A stretch of DNA of 64,000 nt from the NCBI GenBank assembly GCA_028023455.1, contig JAQFVV010006702.1, forward strand, positions 122,001 through 186,000. The letters are read 5' to 3'. Source of the stretch: Epiperipatus broadwayi (Eukaryota > Onychophora > Udeonychophora > Euonychophora > Peripatidae). The notes under the pieces are model-generated. The model saw only the letters and a program-made list of their open reading frames with translations, was not told where the DNA came from and did not search any database. Position 1 is the first letter of the stretch; every line of letters starts with the position of its first letter. Position numbers and translations under genes: made by a program. Below are positions 14,899 to 26,200 of the stretch, piece by piece.

Positions 14899-15954
14899 TT
14901 GGGAGAACAGACATGGGTAGCAAGTAAGATTGTAGATAAGAATGGAAAGAGATTAACTGATAGCAATGATATATTAAAAAGATGGAAAGAATATATTCAG
15001 TGTCTATTTAGTAGAGAAGATAATTTAATAAATTATGAACTTCAAATTGAATATGTTGATGTAAATGATAAAAGTATAAACATATTACCAGATGAAGTAA
15101 GAAAGTCAATTGCACAAATGAAGAATGGTAAGGCTGTTGAATTTGATGCAAGACCTATAGAATTTTTGAAAGAAATTGGAGAATTTACTATGAAGGAAAT
15201 CATTGGACTTTGCAATTTGATATATAACAGTGGAGTTTGGCCTGAAGTTTTTTTAAGAAGTATAATGATTCCAATTGCTAAAAAGAAGAAAGCTGTTAAA
15301 AGTGAAGTGTACAGAACAGTAAGTGTGTTATCTTATGATTATAAAGTTTTATTGAAAATTTTAACTCAAAGAATTTATGGGAAAATAGAATATTATATTG
15401 GAGAAGAACAGTTTGGTTTTTAAACAGGGAAAAGTACAGGAGATGCTATTGGTGTTGTTAGAACAATTGCAGAGAGATATATTGAAAAAGGGTATATGTT
15501 TTGTGGATTTGGAAAAAGCATTTGATAAGACTAGTCTGGATTAAACCTATATCAATCTTAAAAGATAAAGAGGTATTTTGGAAAGAGAGAAGATTGATTT
15601 GGAATATGTATACTAAACAAAGAATAAGAATTAAATTGGAGTGTAATGAGACTGATGAAGAGAATATAGAAAATGGAGTTAGTCAAGGATGCAATATGTC
15701 ACTTGCTCTCTTTAATATTTATTTAGAAAACATTGCTAAATTATTATTTAGACTGTAGAGGAGTAGATGTTGGTAGTAGAATAATAAAATGTATAAGATT
15801 TGCAGATAATATGGCTCTTATAGTTGAGGATGAAAAGTGTTTTCATAATGTATTGAATAAATTGAAAGAAGGCTGTATGAAATATAGAATGAAGATTAAT
15901 GTTGAAAAAATGGTGTTTATTGATAGGGAGAAATGCAAAAAGATTGTAAATTGA
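14899..15954 (+). pseudogene. LINE-B reverse transcriptase
   Basis: Three overlapping frames make up the RT. The first (14,899-15,420) has VDKNGKRLTDSNDILKRWKE, LPDEVRKSIAQMKNGKA and IPIAKKK, then YRTVSVLS and EEQFGF, after which a stop replaces the next residue. Motif A FVDLEKAFDK is readable at about 15,500-15,529 in a shifted frame. Motif B is NGVSQGCNMSLALFNIY (about 15,675-15,725). Motif C reads RFADNMALIV: the second catalytic Asp is Asn (codon 15,808-15,810), so polymerase activity is lost even apart from the frameshifts. Motif D is MKINVEK. Confidence 0.83.
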
Positions 15955-16450
15955 GGATCCATGATAACATAGTTCAACAGATAAAGGGAAGACAGAAGAA
16001 GTGAAGATGAAGTTAAAAGAATGGAATTGGCAAAGGAGGCTTTTATTAAGAGAAAAAAATATTTTGTGGACCTTTGAAAAGAGAATTAAGAAAAAAGATT
16101 AATTAAACCCTATGTATAACGTGTACTAATAAATGGTTGTGAAACATGGACAATGACTAATAAAATTAGAAACTGATTGGAAGCCTTTGAGATGTGAACA
16201 TGGAGAAGAATAGGAAAAAAATCAGTTGGATAAAAAGAATAAATGAAAAAAGATGTGTTAAGAAGAAATTATAGTTTAATGAAAGATATTTTGGAGGGAA
16301 TGGTAAAGGAAGTAAGAAGAAAGGATGAAAGAGATTGACATTGTTGGATGATATAAGAGATGGGAAGTTATGTGGAATTGAAGAGCTGGGCAAGGAAGAG
16401 AATGGAATGGAAAAATGAATGGATTATGTGATTACTCTCTGGATCTGTCT
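15955..16450 (+). pseudogene. LINE-B C-terminal domain remnants
   Basis: With several frame changes the plus strand gives NGCETWTMTNKI and LEAFEMWTWRRI near 16,130-16,205, a segment like KRLTLLDDIRDGK near 16,325-16,370, and ENEWIM near 16,410. These match the conserved tail of LINE proteins (YGCETW, EAFEMW.WRRM, RG...LDD). The open frame on the opposite strand at 16,166-16,393 is a shadow of this. Confidence 0.7.
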
Positions 16451-16480
16451 ATTTGACAGAATACTGTTGATGCTGAAGGT

Positions 16481-17215
16481 ATTTGAATGTTATGTATAAG
16501 GTTAAGTGCAAATGGAAATTAAATAAAAATCTAAAGACTAATTTTATTCAAATGAAAATAGCAACAAGATCAATTCAATAATCTGTTTATACCTTAACAA
16601 CTTCTTTATTAATTAATAACTAAAAATGTTTTGCAAAATAACTTCTTTTTTAATCATTACTTTTAACTAAAAAAAATTTAATACAAAATTTACTAAACAA
16701 CTAAGAGATGAAATGTTATCAGCGAATTTGGATCTAGAAATATAAATTGAGCTGATGAGAAATTTAGAATACATTCATTAGCACATCAACCTGCTGTATT
16801 CATGATCTTATAGTTCAAATTTGAATCAGATAACCTTATAATTTTTTTCACCTTCTAAGTAGGCTTAAAATTTTTATTTCAAATAATAAGATAGTTTGTA
16901 ACCGATATTGGTCAGTAAATGGATATCTCATTGTTATTAGCTAAAAGTTTAATCAGTGTTAGTAAAGTGATGACAATACATACAATGTTAAGACAAAAAT
17001 ATATGATTTTACATTATAGTGTGACAGATGGAAGGATTTCATTCATTTACAAGCACTAAGCCCATGTTTTTTCTTGTTATTCATTCAGGGTAATTTTTTT
17101 ATCTTCAGAGTTTTTTATTCTGTTTTCCTAAAAAAAATTTTTTTAATTTAAAAAAAAAAAAGTAAAAAAGATCAGCTATGAAGCCCAAAACTAAAACCTG
17201 AAATTTATAAATATC
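16481..17215. other. AT-rich spacer, nothing recognised
   Basis: No coding signal or repeat match; A and T runs near 17,130-17,165. Confidence 0.5.
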
Positions 17216-17390
17216 CAAATATGTGTAGAGATGGTAATCTGGACCAACTGATTATTGCTGGTTTAGCATGAAATACATATATTGGTGATTATTTATCTTT
17301 TCAACATATATGTATTCAAGTTATCAGTGTTATGAGATAGTGTGGAGAGTAGTGAGCCATGTGAAAGTCTGTGCTCATATACCCTATATA
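17216..17390 (+). mobile_element. Palindromic hammerhead family, single arm (PAL-3)
   Basis: Only the outer right arm of the family is present, from ATGTGTAGAGATGGTAATC to the tip GTCTGTGCTCATATACCC. It contains a hammerhead at 17,228-17,300 with helix I ACCAA/TTGGT plus TAATC/GATTA and the TGG bulge, and with GAAA present. The core reads CTGATTA: G8, the catalytic guanine, is T, so this copy should be inactive. No matching left arm is seen next to it. Confidence 0.72.
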
Positions 17391-17839
17391 TTAAATATCC
17401 AAACTTGTATATTCTTATAATTTATTTTTAAAAATGATTAAATTGTAAAACACTTTTTTTTAATATTCAGCAACAATCACAAAAAACACAAATATATAAA
17501 ATGATATTGCATGGTTACAATTAGTAATTTTTATTTAAAATATATTTTAAATTAGCTTCTTAATTAAATTAAATTAATTTATTCAATTAATTTATTAATT
17601 TAATTACATTAAATTAAATGAAATTTAAATTAAATAAATTAAAATAATTTAAATTAAATTAATGTTTGTGGTTGATTTCTTTGATTATCAACATTGTGTA
17701 CTTTTAAAAAACTTTATTAAACTTAAGTAAAGAAATTATAAAAGGTTAATCTGTTACTTATATGCATAAATAAATAATAATTACTATTTTCAGTAAATGA
17801 TAGTTATTTATAATTATTATTTACATTCAAATTTTTAAA
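17391..17839. repeat. Low-complexity ATTAA-rich tract
   Basis: Stretches of ATTAAATTAAATT type repeats at about 17,540-17,665; otherwise an AT-rich spacer. Confidence 0.7.
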
Positions 17840-18340
17840 TATCGACTTTTACCAGCTCAAATACAGATCAAATAATTTATAAGTACTGAAAACTCCCAGT
17901 GAGCTAACTTTCAGTAAACAAAATGTAAAATACACTCACTTACACACTAGTTTTTATTATATATAAGCATACCATTTACTGACATACTTACATGTAAAGT
18001 GTCATTTATATATACTAACATAATTTCAAGGCAACTATAAGCTATTCTAAAATTCACTATAACTTATCAGAGGAAAAGACAGCCTTATATCTAATAATCT
18101 CTTAATATTAAATTAATTTTCAATTAATATATGTAAATATAACCTTTTACCTGCTTGAATGTAGATGAAATAATGCAGAAATAGTGCATGTAAGTATATA
18201 GTAAATGGTACACTTATATATGATCAAAGCTAAGTGTAATTGGCTCATTCTACATTTACCTACAATTAGTTTGCATATAGTTCACTGGGGGTTTTCAGTA
18301 TTTCTGCATTAGTTAATCAGATTTTTAGTAACTTTTACCA
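17840..18340. repeat. Foldback repeat with internal direct repeat
   Basis: The left arm contains AGTACTGAAAACTCCCAGTG (near 17,883) and ACCATTTACTGACATACTTAC. The right arm contains GTAAGTATATAGTAAATGGT and CACTGGGGGTTTTCAGTA (near 18,282). A segment with TTTTACC-GCT-AAT-AGAT occurs in direct orientation near 17,848 and 18,145. The arms are diverged. No coding content. Confidence 0.6.
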
Positions 18341-21174
18341 ATATAGTATAAATATTCATTAATAATTCATCAAACTTTTTATTGACTTAGTGATTACATG
18401 TACTGACTAAATAAAAGATAAATCAGGGTTTCAAAGTCTTTGTTATAAAGACTTGACTTTCAAGTGGTCACTGCTTCATCATATTTCAATATTTATTTAA
18501 AGAGCCAGTAACTTGGTATTCCTCTGAAAATCCTGTTTATTATAAAATATTTCAATGGAGAATAATTTATTAACCAGAAATATATAGTTAATTAACATGC
18601 ATATTTTTACATATATCTATATAATACATATAAAATAGGAATGAGAAGAATGCAAATGTAAACACATACCATGAATAACAATGGGTAGTTTATAATGGGA
18701 TTGAGATTTTTTTTTTTACTTTAAAAAAAAAACCACCCTATATTATCCAATTATATTTTATTTATAAAATTTGGTGGATTGACTTTTCCTGAAATTGGAG
18801 ATTTGTTTCCTTAAGTGGTTTGTTCAATGGTGGAAGAATTGAATCAGAACCTTAAGGTTACACTGAGCTCTATTATTTCTACTCTCAAACTTTTATTAAC
18901 TTCTAAGCAATAAATCCATCCAATTACTTTTCCCCTGCATGGTTTAAGTAGAGTATCAAACGCTGGAGCTTAAAACCATCAAATTGATTTCAATTCAACT
19001 GGTACTTCCTGTGTTTGAAATTTTTAGAACTCTGGGGCAATAAAGGCATTTGATTAGTTTATTTTTTTTTATTTCAAGTTCTATTTTGTCAATTATTTTT
19101 GAGGAAAACCTTGCAATAAATCTCAAAATAATTTTCGGAATTGAAATTAGATAGAGCTAATTTTAACAGTTATTATATTTTAAATAAAACATTGAAACTT
19201 TTAATATTTTTTCTGTGTATATATTTAAATAGTTATGAGTATTGTGGAAATCATCTCGCATTCAAAATAAAAATCATATAACTTTCAAAATAAAAATGCC
19301 ATATTTTTGATTGATACACAAATTTGAAAAATTAACTTTATGGTCAATAATGAAATAATTATTAGCCTACTCTTGGAAATTGTTCTTTTTTTCTCTCCAC
19401 TTGGTAATTTTCATCCTTCAAGTAATGATAGCAAAATTGGAAAATATATAGCTAGTTGAGCAGGACATTAATTACTTTCAAAAACTGAAGCGATAGCAGA
19501 TCTTAACAATTCTATTCAATCAGTTATGCTAAAATTATTATTTTTTCTCAATTCTAATCTCTAAATTATATGTTTAGAATAATATGCCATTAAGATTTTA
19601 TTCATTGAACCAAGTTCACAACTGCTTAGAGACATTGACTTAATAACTTATCAGAGCAAAATTGATATTAATGTTAACTAAAATTATTGGTCTATTATTT
19701 TCAGCTGCTCAGAAAATAAAATGCATTTTTGAGTTATTATCATTATCATCACAAGCATTACAGCTTTTTATAAATGAGTATTACTGTTGTAAGGAAAAAT
19801 ATACAGAAAGATAAAGAAATGAAAAAGATAAAAGATCAAAATCAGAAGATGCTTGATAAATATGTTATTAAGAACAAAAATATAATTGTTTATATAATAA
19901 CTGAACACTGTACAAATTGAGTGATTGAATTATAAAGTAAAAGACAATGAATGAATAATAATTAATTTGGTTATAAATGATAGTGGTAATTATTCGTGAA
20001 TTGAATTATGGTTGACCATATAAAGCAGAGTTTATAAATAGACTTAATATATGTTTAATAGTAAATAGTAAATCTATCTTTACTTAAACAATATTCATTT
20101 AGCAATTAATTGAATAGAGTTGAAATGAATAGCATATAGATTTATATATTTGTGTGTTGTTGATTTTTTTGTGGATTTATGTTTGCATACTCCGACTGAA
20201 ACAATATTTAGTGTAATTTTCATCAAGAAGCGGTATCGCAAACAAACTTATTTATAATAATATTATTAATAATTTTATAGAATAAAAAAGAATAAAAAAT
20301 GAGATTAAAATAAATAAAAAAAACTTTCAGATATACTTATTTCTATCCACAAAATAAAATTGCTTAATTTTACATATAAGTTTAATTTTTTGACGCAATT
20401 CTTTTGCTGTATTTTAAAAATTATAATAATAAAAAAAATGTAAGAGAATTTAAAAAAATTTTAAAGTTAAAATACTTCTGAATTTTATAAATGGCAATAA
20501 GAGGGCTGAAAAAAATTTGCAAACATTTGGAATATGGATTTGTAATAATTAAGTAACATTATTAACATCTTAAAGAAAGCGAATGGAAAGTGATCATTTA
20601 TTTAAAAAAAAAACAAAAAAAAAACTGTAAAAATAAGAAACAGTAGACTGGACACATATTTAAAAATAGAATAATTATGAAAAAATATATTTTAGAGAAT
20701 TTTGAAGTGTAAAAGAAAATGGGAAAGAAATGGTAATGAAAGCTTAAGAAAAACTTGTATTTCAACAAAACACATCTTTTGGATGGAAACAAAATTTTTT
20801 GAAATTCAAAATGAAAAGCTGAAAATATAGTTTCAATTTTGTTAGGTTTCTCACATTTGAATTTTTGACTTAAAGCAACAAATATAATTTAATTTAGCCA
20901 TAACACATAACTTATACATATATCCTCAGTTATTGAATTTAATATATATTAATTAATTGATCTGTTGGTAGTAATGTTTTATTATTCCAAAATGTTTCTC
21001 ATCAATAAGCTTTATATATGATTACCATTTAATCATCGTCACTAATAAATATTTCTTGTTTTTCACTAATTCAGTTTTGATTCTAAAATAATAGTTTGAT
21101 GAATAACCCTTCTACATATATATATAGGAGAAAAGTGTTTAAAAATATCGATAACTAATGGTCTCATAAAAAAT
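18341..21174. other. AT-rich spacer, nothing firmly recognised
   Basis: The more complex stretch 18,780-19,060 (for example GAATTGAATCAGAACCTTAA and AAACGCTGGAGCTTAAAACC) may be an old SINE-like repeat, but no pol III boxes can be defended. The rest is AT-rich without coding signal. Confidence 0.4.
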
Positions 21175-21188
21175 ATAAGATAATTTTA
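21175..21188. repeat. Flanking direct repeat of PAL-4, left
   Basis: ATAAGATAATTTTA, repeated exactly at 21,960-21,973. It is a likely 14-bp target-site duplication. Confidence 0.6.
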
Positions 21189-21324
21189 ACTGAAACACAG
21201 GCTTGATATATACCTGTGGCTATATATATGTAATATAGGGTATATGAGCACAGACTTTCACACCACCCAACTCTCTCCACTCTATCTAATAACACTGATA
21301 CACCTAAACACATATATGCTGAAA

Positions 21325-21396
21325 AGATAAATAATCACCAATATACGTATTTCATGCTAAATCAGCAATCATCAGTTGGTCCAGACTATCATCTTT
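21325..21396 (-). ncRNA. Type I hammerhead ribozyme, intact core (PAL-4 left arm)
   Basis: On the minus strand CTGATGA is at 21,375-21,369. Helix II is TGCT/AGCA with a GATTT loop, and GAAA is at 21,353-21,350. Helix III is the self-complementary ATACGTAT (21,350-21,343), residue 17 is A (21,342), and helix I pairs ACCAA (21,380-21,376) with TTGGT (21,341-21,337), then ATAGTC with GATTAT beyond a TGG bulge. Predicted cleavage is between 21,342 and 21,341 of the minus-strand RNA. The first helix II position is a T-T mismatch. Confidence 0.82.
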
Positions 21397-21793
21397 ACAC
21401 ACATATATAGTATAAGTGCTCAGATATATATTAAGATAGACTATTGGGTGGTGTGAAAGTCTGTGCTCATATACCATATATTACATATATATAGCCACAG
21501 GTATATAACAAGCCTGTGTTTCAGTTATTACATTATAGAGATGTCTGCCCATCCTTGCATATGTATTAAATGGATTATGTCCTGTACATGTGGGGTTCAG
21601 ATTGACCTTAGGTCAACATGGGTGTGACAATAATCTCAGCCTCAGGGTGGCCTTTGAGCATTCCATCATCAGATTTTCAATTGGATGGACGGTTGAAGAG
21701 TTGGAGTGTGGAGTGGATTGAAGCCTGTCCATTAAACTATGACAATAGTCTATCTTAATATATATCTGAGCACTTATACTATATATGTGTGTA

Positions 21794-21862
21794 AAGATGA
21801 TAGACTGGACCAACTGATGATTGCTGATTTAGCATGAAATACGTATATTGGTGATTATTTAT
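21794..21862 (+). ncRNA. Type I hammerhead ribozyme, intact core (PAL-4 right arm)
   Basis: CTGATGA at 21,814-21,820. Helix II TGCT/AGCA (21,822-21,825/21,831-21,834), GAAA at 21,836-21,839, helix III ATACGTAT at 21,839-21,846, residue 17 A at 21,847. Helix I pairs ACCAA (21,809-21,813) with TTGGT (21,848-21,852). Cleavage is predicted after 21,847. It mirrors the left-arm ribozyme almost exactly. Confidence 0.83.
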
Positions 21863-21959
21863 CTTTTCAGCATATATGTGTTTAGGTGTATCAGTGTTAT
21901 TAGATAGAGTGGAGAGAGTTGGGTGGTGTGAAAGTCTGTGCTCATATACCCTATATTAC

Positions 21960-21973
21960 ATAAGATAATTTTA
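21960..21973. repeat. Flanking direct repeat of PAL-4, right
   Basis: Exact copy of 21,175-21,188. Confidence 0.6.
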
Positions 21974-22480
21974 TATTTTTTTTTACAAAAAAAAAAAATT
22001 CTTGTGAATGCTTACTAAATGTAACAATGAACAAAAAGAAGGGGGCCGAGAAGAAATTGATGAATGAAGTTTATAAGCAATGAAAAAAAATGCCAATTTC
22101 TTCTTTCTCTAGACAGAATGAAAGACCATTAATCATACATGTCCTATTCATTAACTGAAGCTGAGGTTTGGCATCTTTCTGACAGAATGCATTCTGTTAA
22201 AATAATTGAAATCCCAGTTCAGAAAAAAAAAAAAAAAATTCTAGATTTTGTTTGTTTACATTACGTATTCGTAAATCTCTTTTTTTTTTCGTGCTAAACA
22301 ATTAATAAACACGTTTCATTAAAGATAAAAGTTACCTCAAATTTTGGCATTTGCATATATTTTTAAACATTTATTTATTCTTCCTAGTGTTTTTTTTAAC
22401 AACCTATAATAAATTATAAAACTATTTTAATTTAAAATAAAACCCCTAATGTTTTATATAAATGTATAATGCATGAAAAT
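21974..22480. other. Spacer with A and T runs, nothing recognised
   Basis: Poly-A and poly-T runs near 21,980, 22,225 and 22,280; no coding signal. Confidence 0.5.
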
Positions 22481-22560
22481 CTCACAGTTTAATGGTTAGA
22501 GTATCCACCTCTTTTGCTCACAAACTGGGATTCCGATGCAAGTGGAACTTGGAAATTGTA
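22481..22560 (+). repeat. Possible degenerate tRNA-derived SINE head
   Basis: TTTAATGGTTAGAGTATCC resembles a pol III A box and D arm. About 35 bases on, GGGATTCCGATGC resembles a B box with one extra C. No convincing acceptor stem, A tail or flanking duplication is visible. Weak call. Confidence 0.25.
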
Positions 22561-22966
22561 TCAGAAAACTTAAATAATCCAATTATTGACAAACAAATGG
22601 TTGTATGACTATTCATCATTATCATTAATAACAGGAATTTGCAAAACATGTATGGTCATTTTAACATAAAGAATAAAAAGTCAAAAATAAAGAAAGGAAC
22701 CATTAAAATCAGAAATTGTCGTGTGAGTAATTTAAGATTGGAAATGGGATTATGGAAACACACAATCACAATGTTATAGCTAGTGCAAAGAGATGACCAA
22801 TGACAGGAGAAGCCTATGATAACCAATGGTTGAAGTCTGTAAAATAAAAGTAAATAAAGATATTAATATATTGAAGATGAAAGAAATAAAGAAGAAAACA
22901 AAAAACTATCACAAACTAAAAATCAACTAGCCTGATTAGAAGTATTAACTTCTTCCATATTCTGTT
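22561..22966. other. AT-rich spacer, nothing recognised
   Basis: No coding signal; GA-rich stretch near 22,870-22,900. Confidence 0.45.
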
Positions 22967-23255
22967 ATAATATTAATATCATCTATGTTCTCTATTACTT
23001 TTTACAATGCTTTTTTTACAATCCATTATTGACAGTTTCAATTGGCCCAGCAATTTCTTCAGAACTATAACAAACACAATACAAATATACATGACATATA
23101 TTTTTACATTTTATACATGTATATTTGTAATCATGTATTTGTATTGTGTTTGTTATAGTTATGAAGAAGATTGCTGGGGCAATCAAAACCATCAATAATG
23201 GTTGTGAAAAAGCATTGTAAAAAGTAATAAAGAATATAGATGCTATTAATATTAT
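22967..23255. mobile_element. Foldback MITE, about 290 bp
   Basis: The left arm starts ATAATATTAATATCATCTATG, the right arm ends ATAGATGCTATTAATATTAT (each written in part). Inside, TATTACTTTTTACAATGC is mirrored by GCATTGTAAAAAGTAATA, and ACTATAACAAACACAATACA by TGTATTGTGTTTGTTATAGT. Near-perfect arms of about 130 bases imply recent origin or ongoing arm conversion. The open frames on both strands here are products of the palindrome. Confidence 0.85.
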
Positions 23256-26200
23256 ATGGATTTGGCAATGCAATAAGAAAGATAAAGTTATAATTATTCC
23301 ATATTCATCTATGGGAAGATTCTGGAGAGATCATTTCTTTACACCAGATTGAATGAGAATGCTATTTCTAAGTATGCAATTGAAAACTCATAAATCCTTC
23401 CATCTCTTATACAAATTTGCCAAAATGGAAATATTTGTGGGATTATATATATAATATTTTTGTGTTGCAATGTTTTTTTTAAAAATAAAGTATGGAATGA
23501 TAAGATTACTTTTTTTCATTTTATAGCTGGCATTTTAAAATAAATTCTTTCATTTTTAGTTAATTTAGCAATTCAAAAATATCTGATGAGAGACTGGCAA
23601 GTTTAATTATTTATTTGTAAGCATTAACATTTTTTGATGCTAATGTTGTTATATAATTATGCATTTATTTTTGCATATTGTATATAAGTAATTCTTAAAT
23701 TATATATATATTGTAATGGTCATATTTTCACATTCACACAACAAAATCCAGAGTTTTGACAAATTATCCCAAAACTGATCAAGATGAGAAATTGAGACCT
23801 CGAATCAGATTACACCTCAGTTCCTTCATCAATGCTCCACAATTTACTACCCTATGAATGGCATCTATGAGGTTACACTCAGTCTCATTTAGTTGACAAG
23901 CTGGTAGTAGCACAAGGTGGAGTATGAGACTCAGGGAATAATCAATAAATTAGCAATTACCTAAATAAACACACACACATGGCTTATTGAGACAATGCAT
24001 ATATTAATAATTAATATTAAAATGAATAGATTTGGATAAGATTTGGGAATAAATTGTGAATAACACACTAAACATTATTACAAGTTTAATATTTTTAATT
24101 ATGAGTTAATTAATGCAAAATAGAAATGCATTTGGATTTTATACTTGCAGGTGTTACACAACAATGAGCTGAGTTAGTACAGGGTCTCATCTTTTAAGAT
24201 TCACTTTAAATCATTTAATTTTAAATTTATTACACTTAATGTCTGCAGTCTACAAGCATGCTTGAATATGGTATGCCATCTATTTTAGGTTTGCTATAGG
24301 AGTTAAATCTTACAAAAATGATAACTGACAAAATATAATTTATTCTAATTAACTTACACATAATGAGAAATAAATGTGCTTCCTATGCAGATTATTACAT
24401 AAACTAGATCTGGTGTTCAGATCAATGCTGAACTGAATCATAATATGGAGGGATGAACTGTGTTTGTAGTAAAGCTTCAGATATTAAGGTGCTACATTAA
24501 CTAATAAAAGTTGTGGCCCAAATGTGTAGTTAGTCATGGGATTAAGTACCAAGTACTCTGCTCCTTTTGACCGTATGACTTGTTATCATAAAGTAAACCT
24601 TAGTTTGGGGATTGGATTAGCATTCCAATTGGTTTCTGAACCTTCATGTTCCATTTCTAAAGATGCTGTTCAAATTAATAATGGGGTGGCGTATAAACCA
24701 TAAGCCCATTTTACAAAGAAAACATAGCAAGGCATATTGCACCTGTGTGCTTTGTAAGAACACATTTGTAATGCTTACTAAAATAATATTAATATTACCA
24801 TTAAACTAATGCACAAAATACTTTAGTTTCACTCTATTAAAGTAATCTAGTTTAAAGACTAAATCTGAATAGTTTATATAATAAACTAAGGAGAAGAAAA
24901 GGATATTTAGGTTTAACTTATTTATTAATAATATGCTTTTATAATATCATTCTTGTGATTATTACTATACATCTTTATCAACATGCAAACCATAAAAATA
25001 ACTAAAACATAGTAGCCTAACAAATATACATATATAGAATAGATATCAAAATGGAGATTTATATTTGCTGAAAGCAGCATAATCAATTATAGGACAGCTT
25101 CTAATTGTCTCTCTAAAATTATGAATATTTATAATCTCCATTTTGAATTATGGTATATTATAAATATCAATGATGTAAACAAAATAATAATTAAGAAAAT
25201 AGGCATGACCACAGATTAGAAAGTATAGGTATAATAACTGGATACATTTATTATGTTTAGGAGAATTATTAAATTATAATTATTTATTTAGTAGGCAAGA
25301 TTCTTAAAAGTTATATTAAATTTATATTGCATAGTTTAGTTTAATTCATTGATGAAACATTTAGAAGTTATAATTAAAGAACATTCAACAATATAGCTAA
25401 CTTGAAAAACTTTAAGAATAATTTAATTTTAGATTTAATTTTAAAGAGTGCTGTGGGAAGAAATGTTACCAGTCTTCTTCTAGCTGAGTTGACCTGCAGA
25501 TAGTGGGACTTTTACTTTTCTATGCGGGCTGTTGGTCTTGAGCTCCTTCATTCCAATAGACAGTCTTCTAAAGAAAGATGGCAAATTTGGTGGCCTTCTA
25601 ACCATTCATTTCCATTGTCAAAATGGGTGTAGCCCCAGGCAGCAAGTGCTTGGTTTATTCAGAGAGTGAATATTCAGTGGTAAAGTTTTTTTTTTTTATA
25701 TTAGCTCTTCAACCCCCCCCCTGCAAAATCCATTAACTTGGTTACAATTATAAGTTTATAATCTTTAAATTTCACATAGTTTTATTACTTTTAAAATTCA
25801 ATATCAAGCAAGTTCCAAGTTTATGATCACTAATATAGAAAATGTATATATCTAAGTAATAAAACATGATTGGAGTTTTTTTTTTTATTTTATAAAAAGA
25901 AAAGAAAAGAGGGCAATAGAAAACTAGTGTGATATTTGACATTGTATTTGAGAGCATATGTACAGTATGTTTCTTTTTGTCACATTGTGACATGTAACCA
26001 CCAAAAAAGCTCATAAAGTTTTAAGTAAATTTTTGGTTTTCTATTGGATTAGATTCATAGCCTTCATGGACACATGTAACTTATGGGTCATGGGTTGAAC
26101 ATACTTCATTTACATGAATGCAATTAAAACACTAACACCAATGCTAATACAATAAAATAAAATCATATTAATACAAAATAAGTGTTCAATATAATATACT

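Larger units (their letters stand above)
13610..16480 (+). mobile_element. Near full-length decayed LINE (LINE-B)
   Basis: A plus-strand non-LTR retrotransposon relic of about 2.9 kb with parts in the expected order: a possible 5' leader (GAAGGCAATGGGAAACTACT, then ACTCAGGTCGTAAACCTGAA near 13,750), endonuclease (14,023-14,430), linker (14,430-14,890), reverse transcriptase (14,899-15,954) and C-terminal domain (15,955-16,450). Stops and frameshifts break it throughout. It differs in sequence from the RTE copies elsewhere in the window. I do not assign the clade. Confidence 0.8.
21189..21959. mobile_element. Palindromic hammerhead family, copy 4 (PAL-4), two intact ribozymes
   Basis: The best preserved copy. 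Outer tips are GGGTATATGAGCACAGACTTT (left, near 21,238, written in part) and AAGTCTGTGCTCATATACCC (right, near 21,933). Each arm holds an intact hammerhead, on opposite strands. The left arm is interrupted by a second inverted copy of its own tip plus about 50 bases beyond it: CTGAAACACAGGCTTG (21,190) and ACCTGTGGCTATATATATG are mirrored at 21,482-21,527. A 14-bp direct repeat brackets the whole complex. No protein is encoded. Confidence 0.78.

Noticed and set aside
23007-23273. Overlapping open frames on both strands, with similar proteins
   Set aside because: The similarity arises because the locus is a palindrome; there is no independent coding signal.
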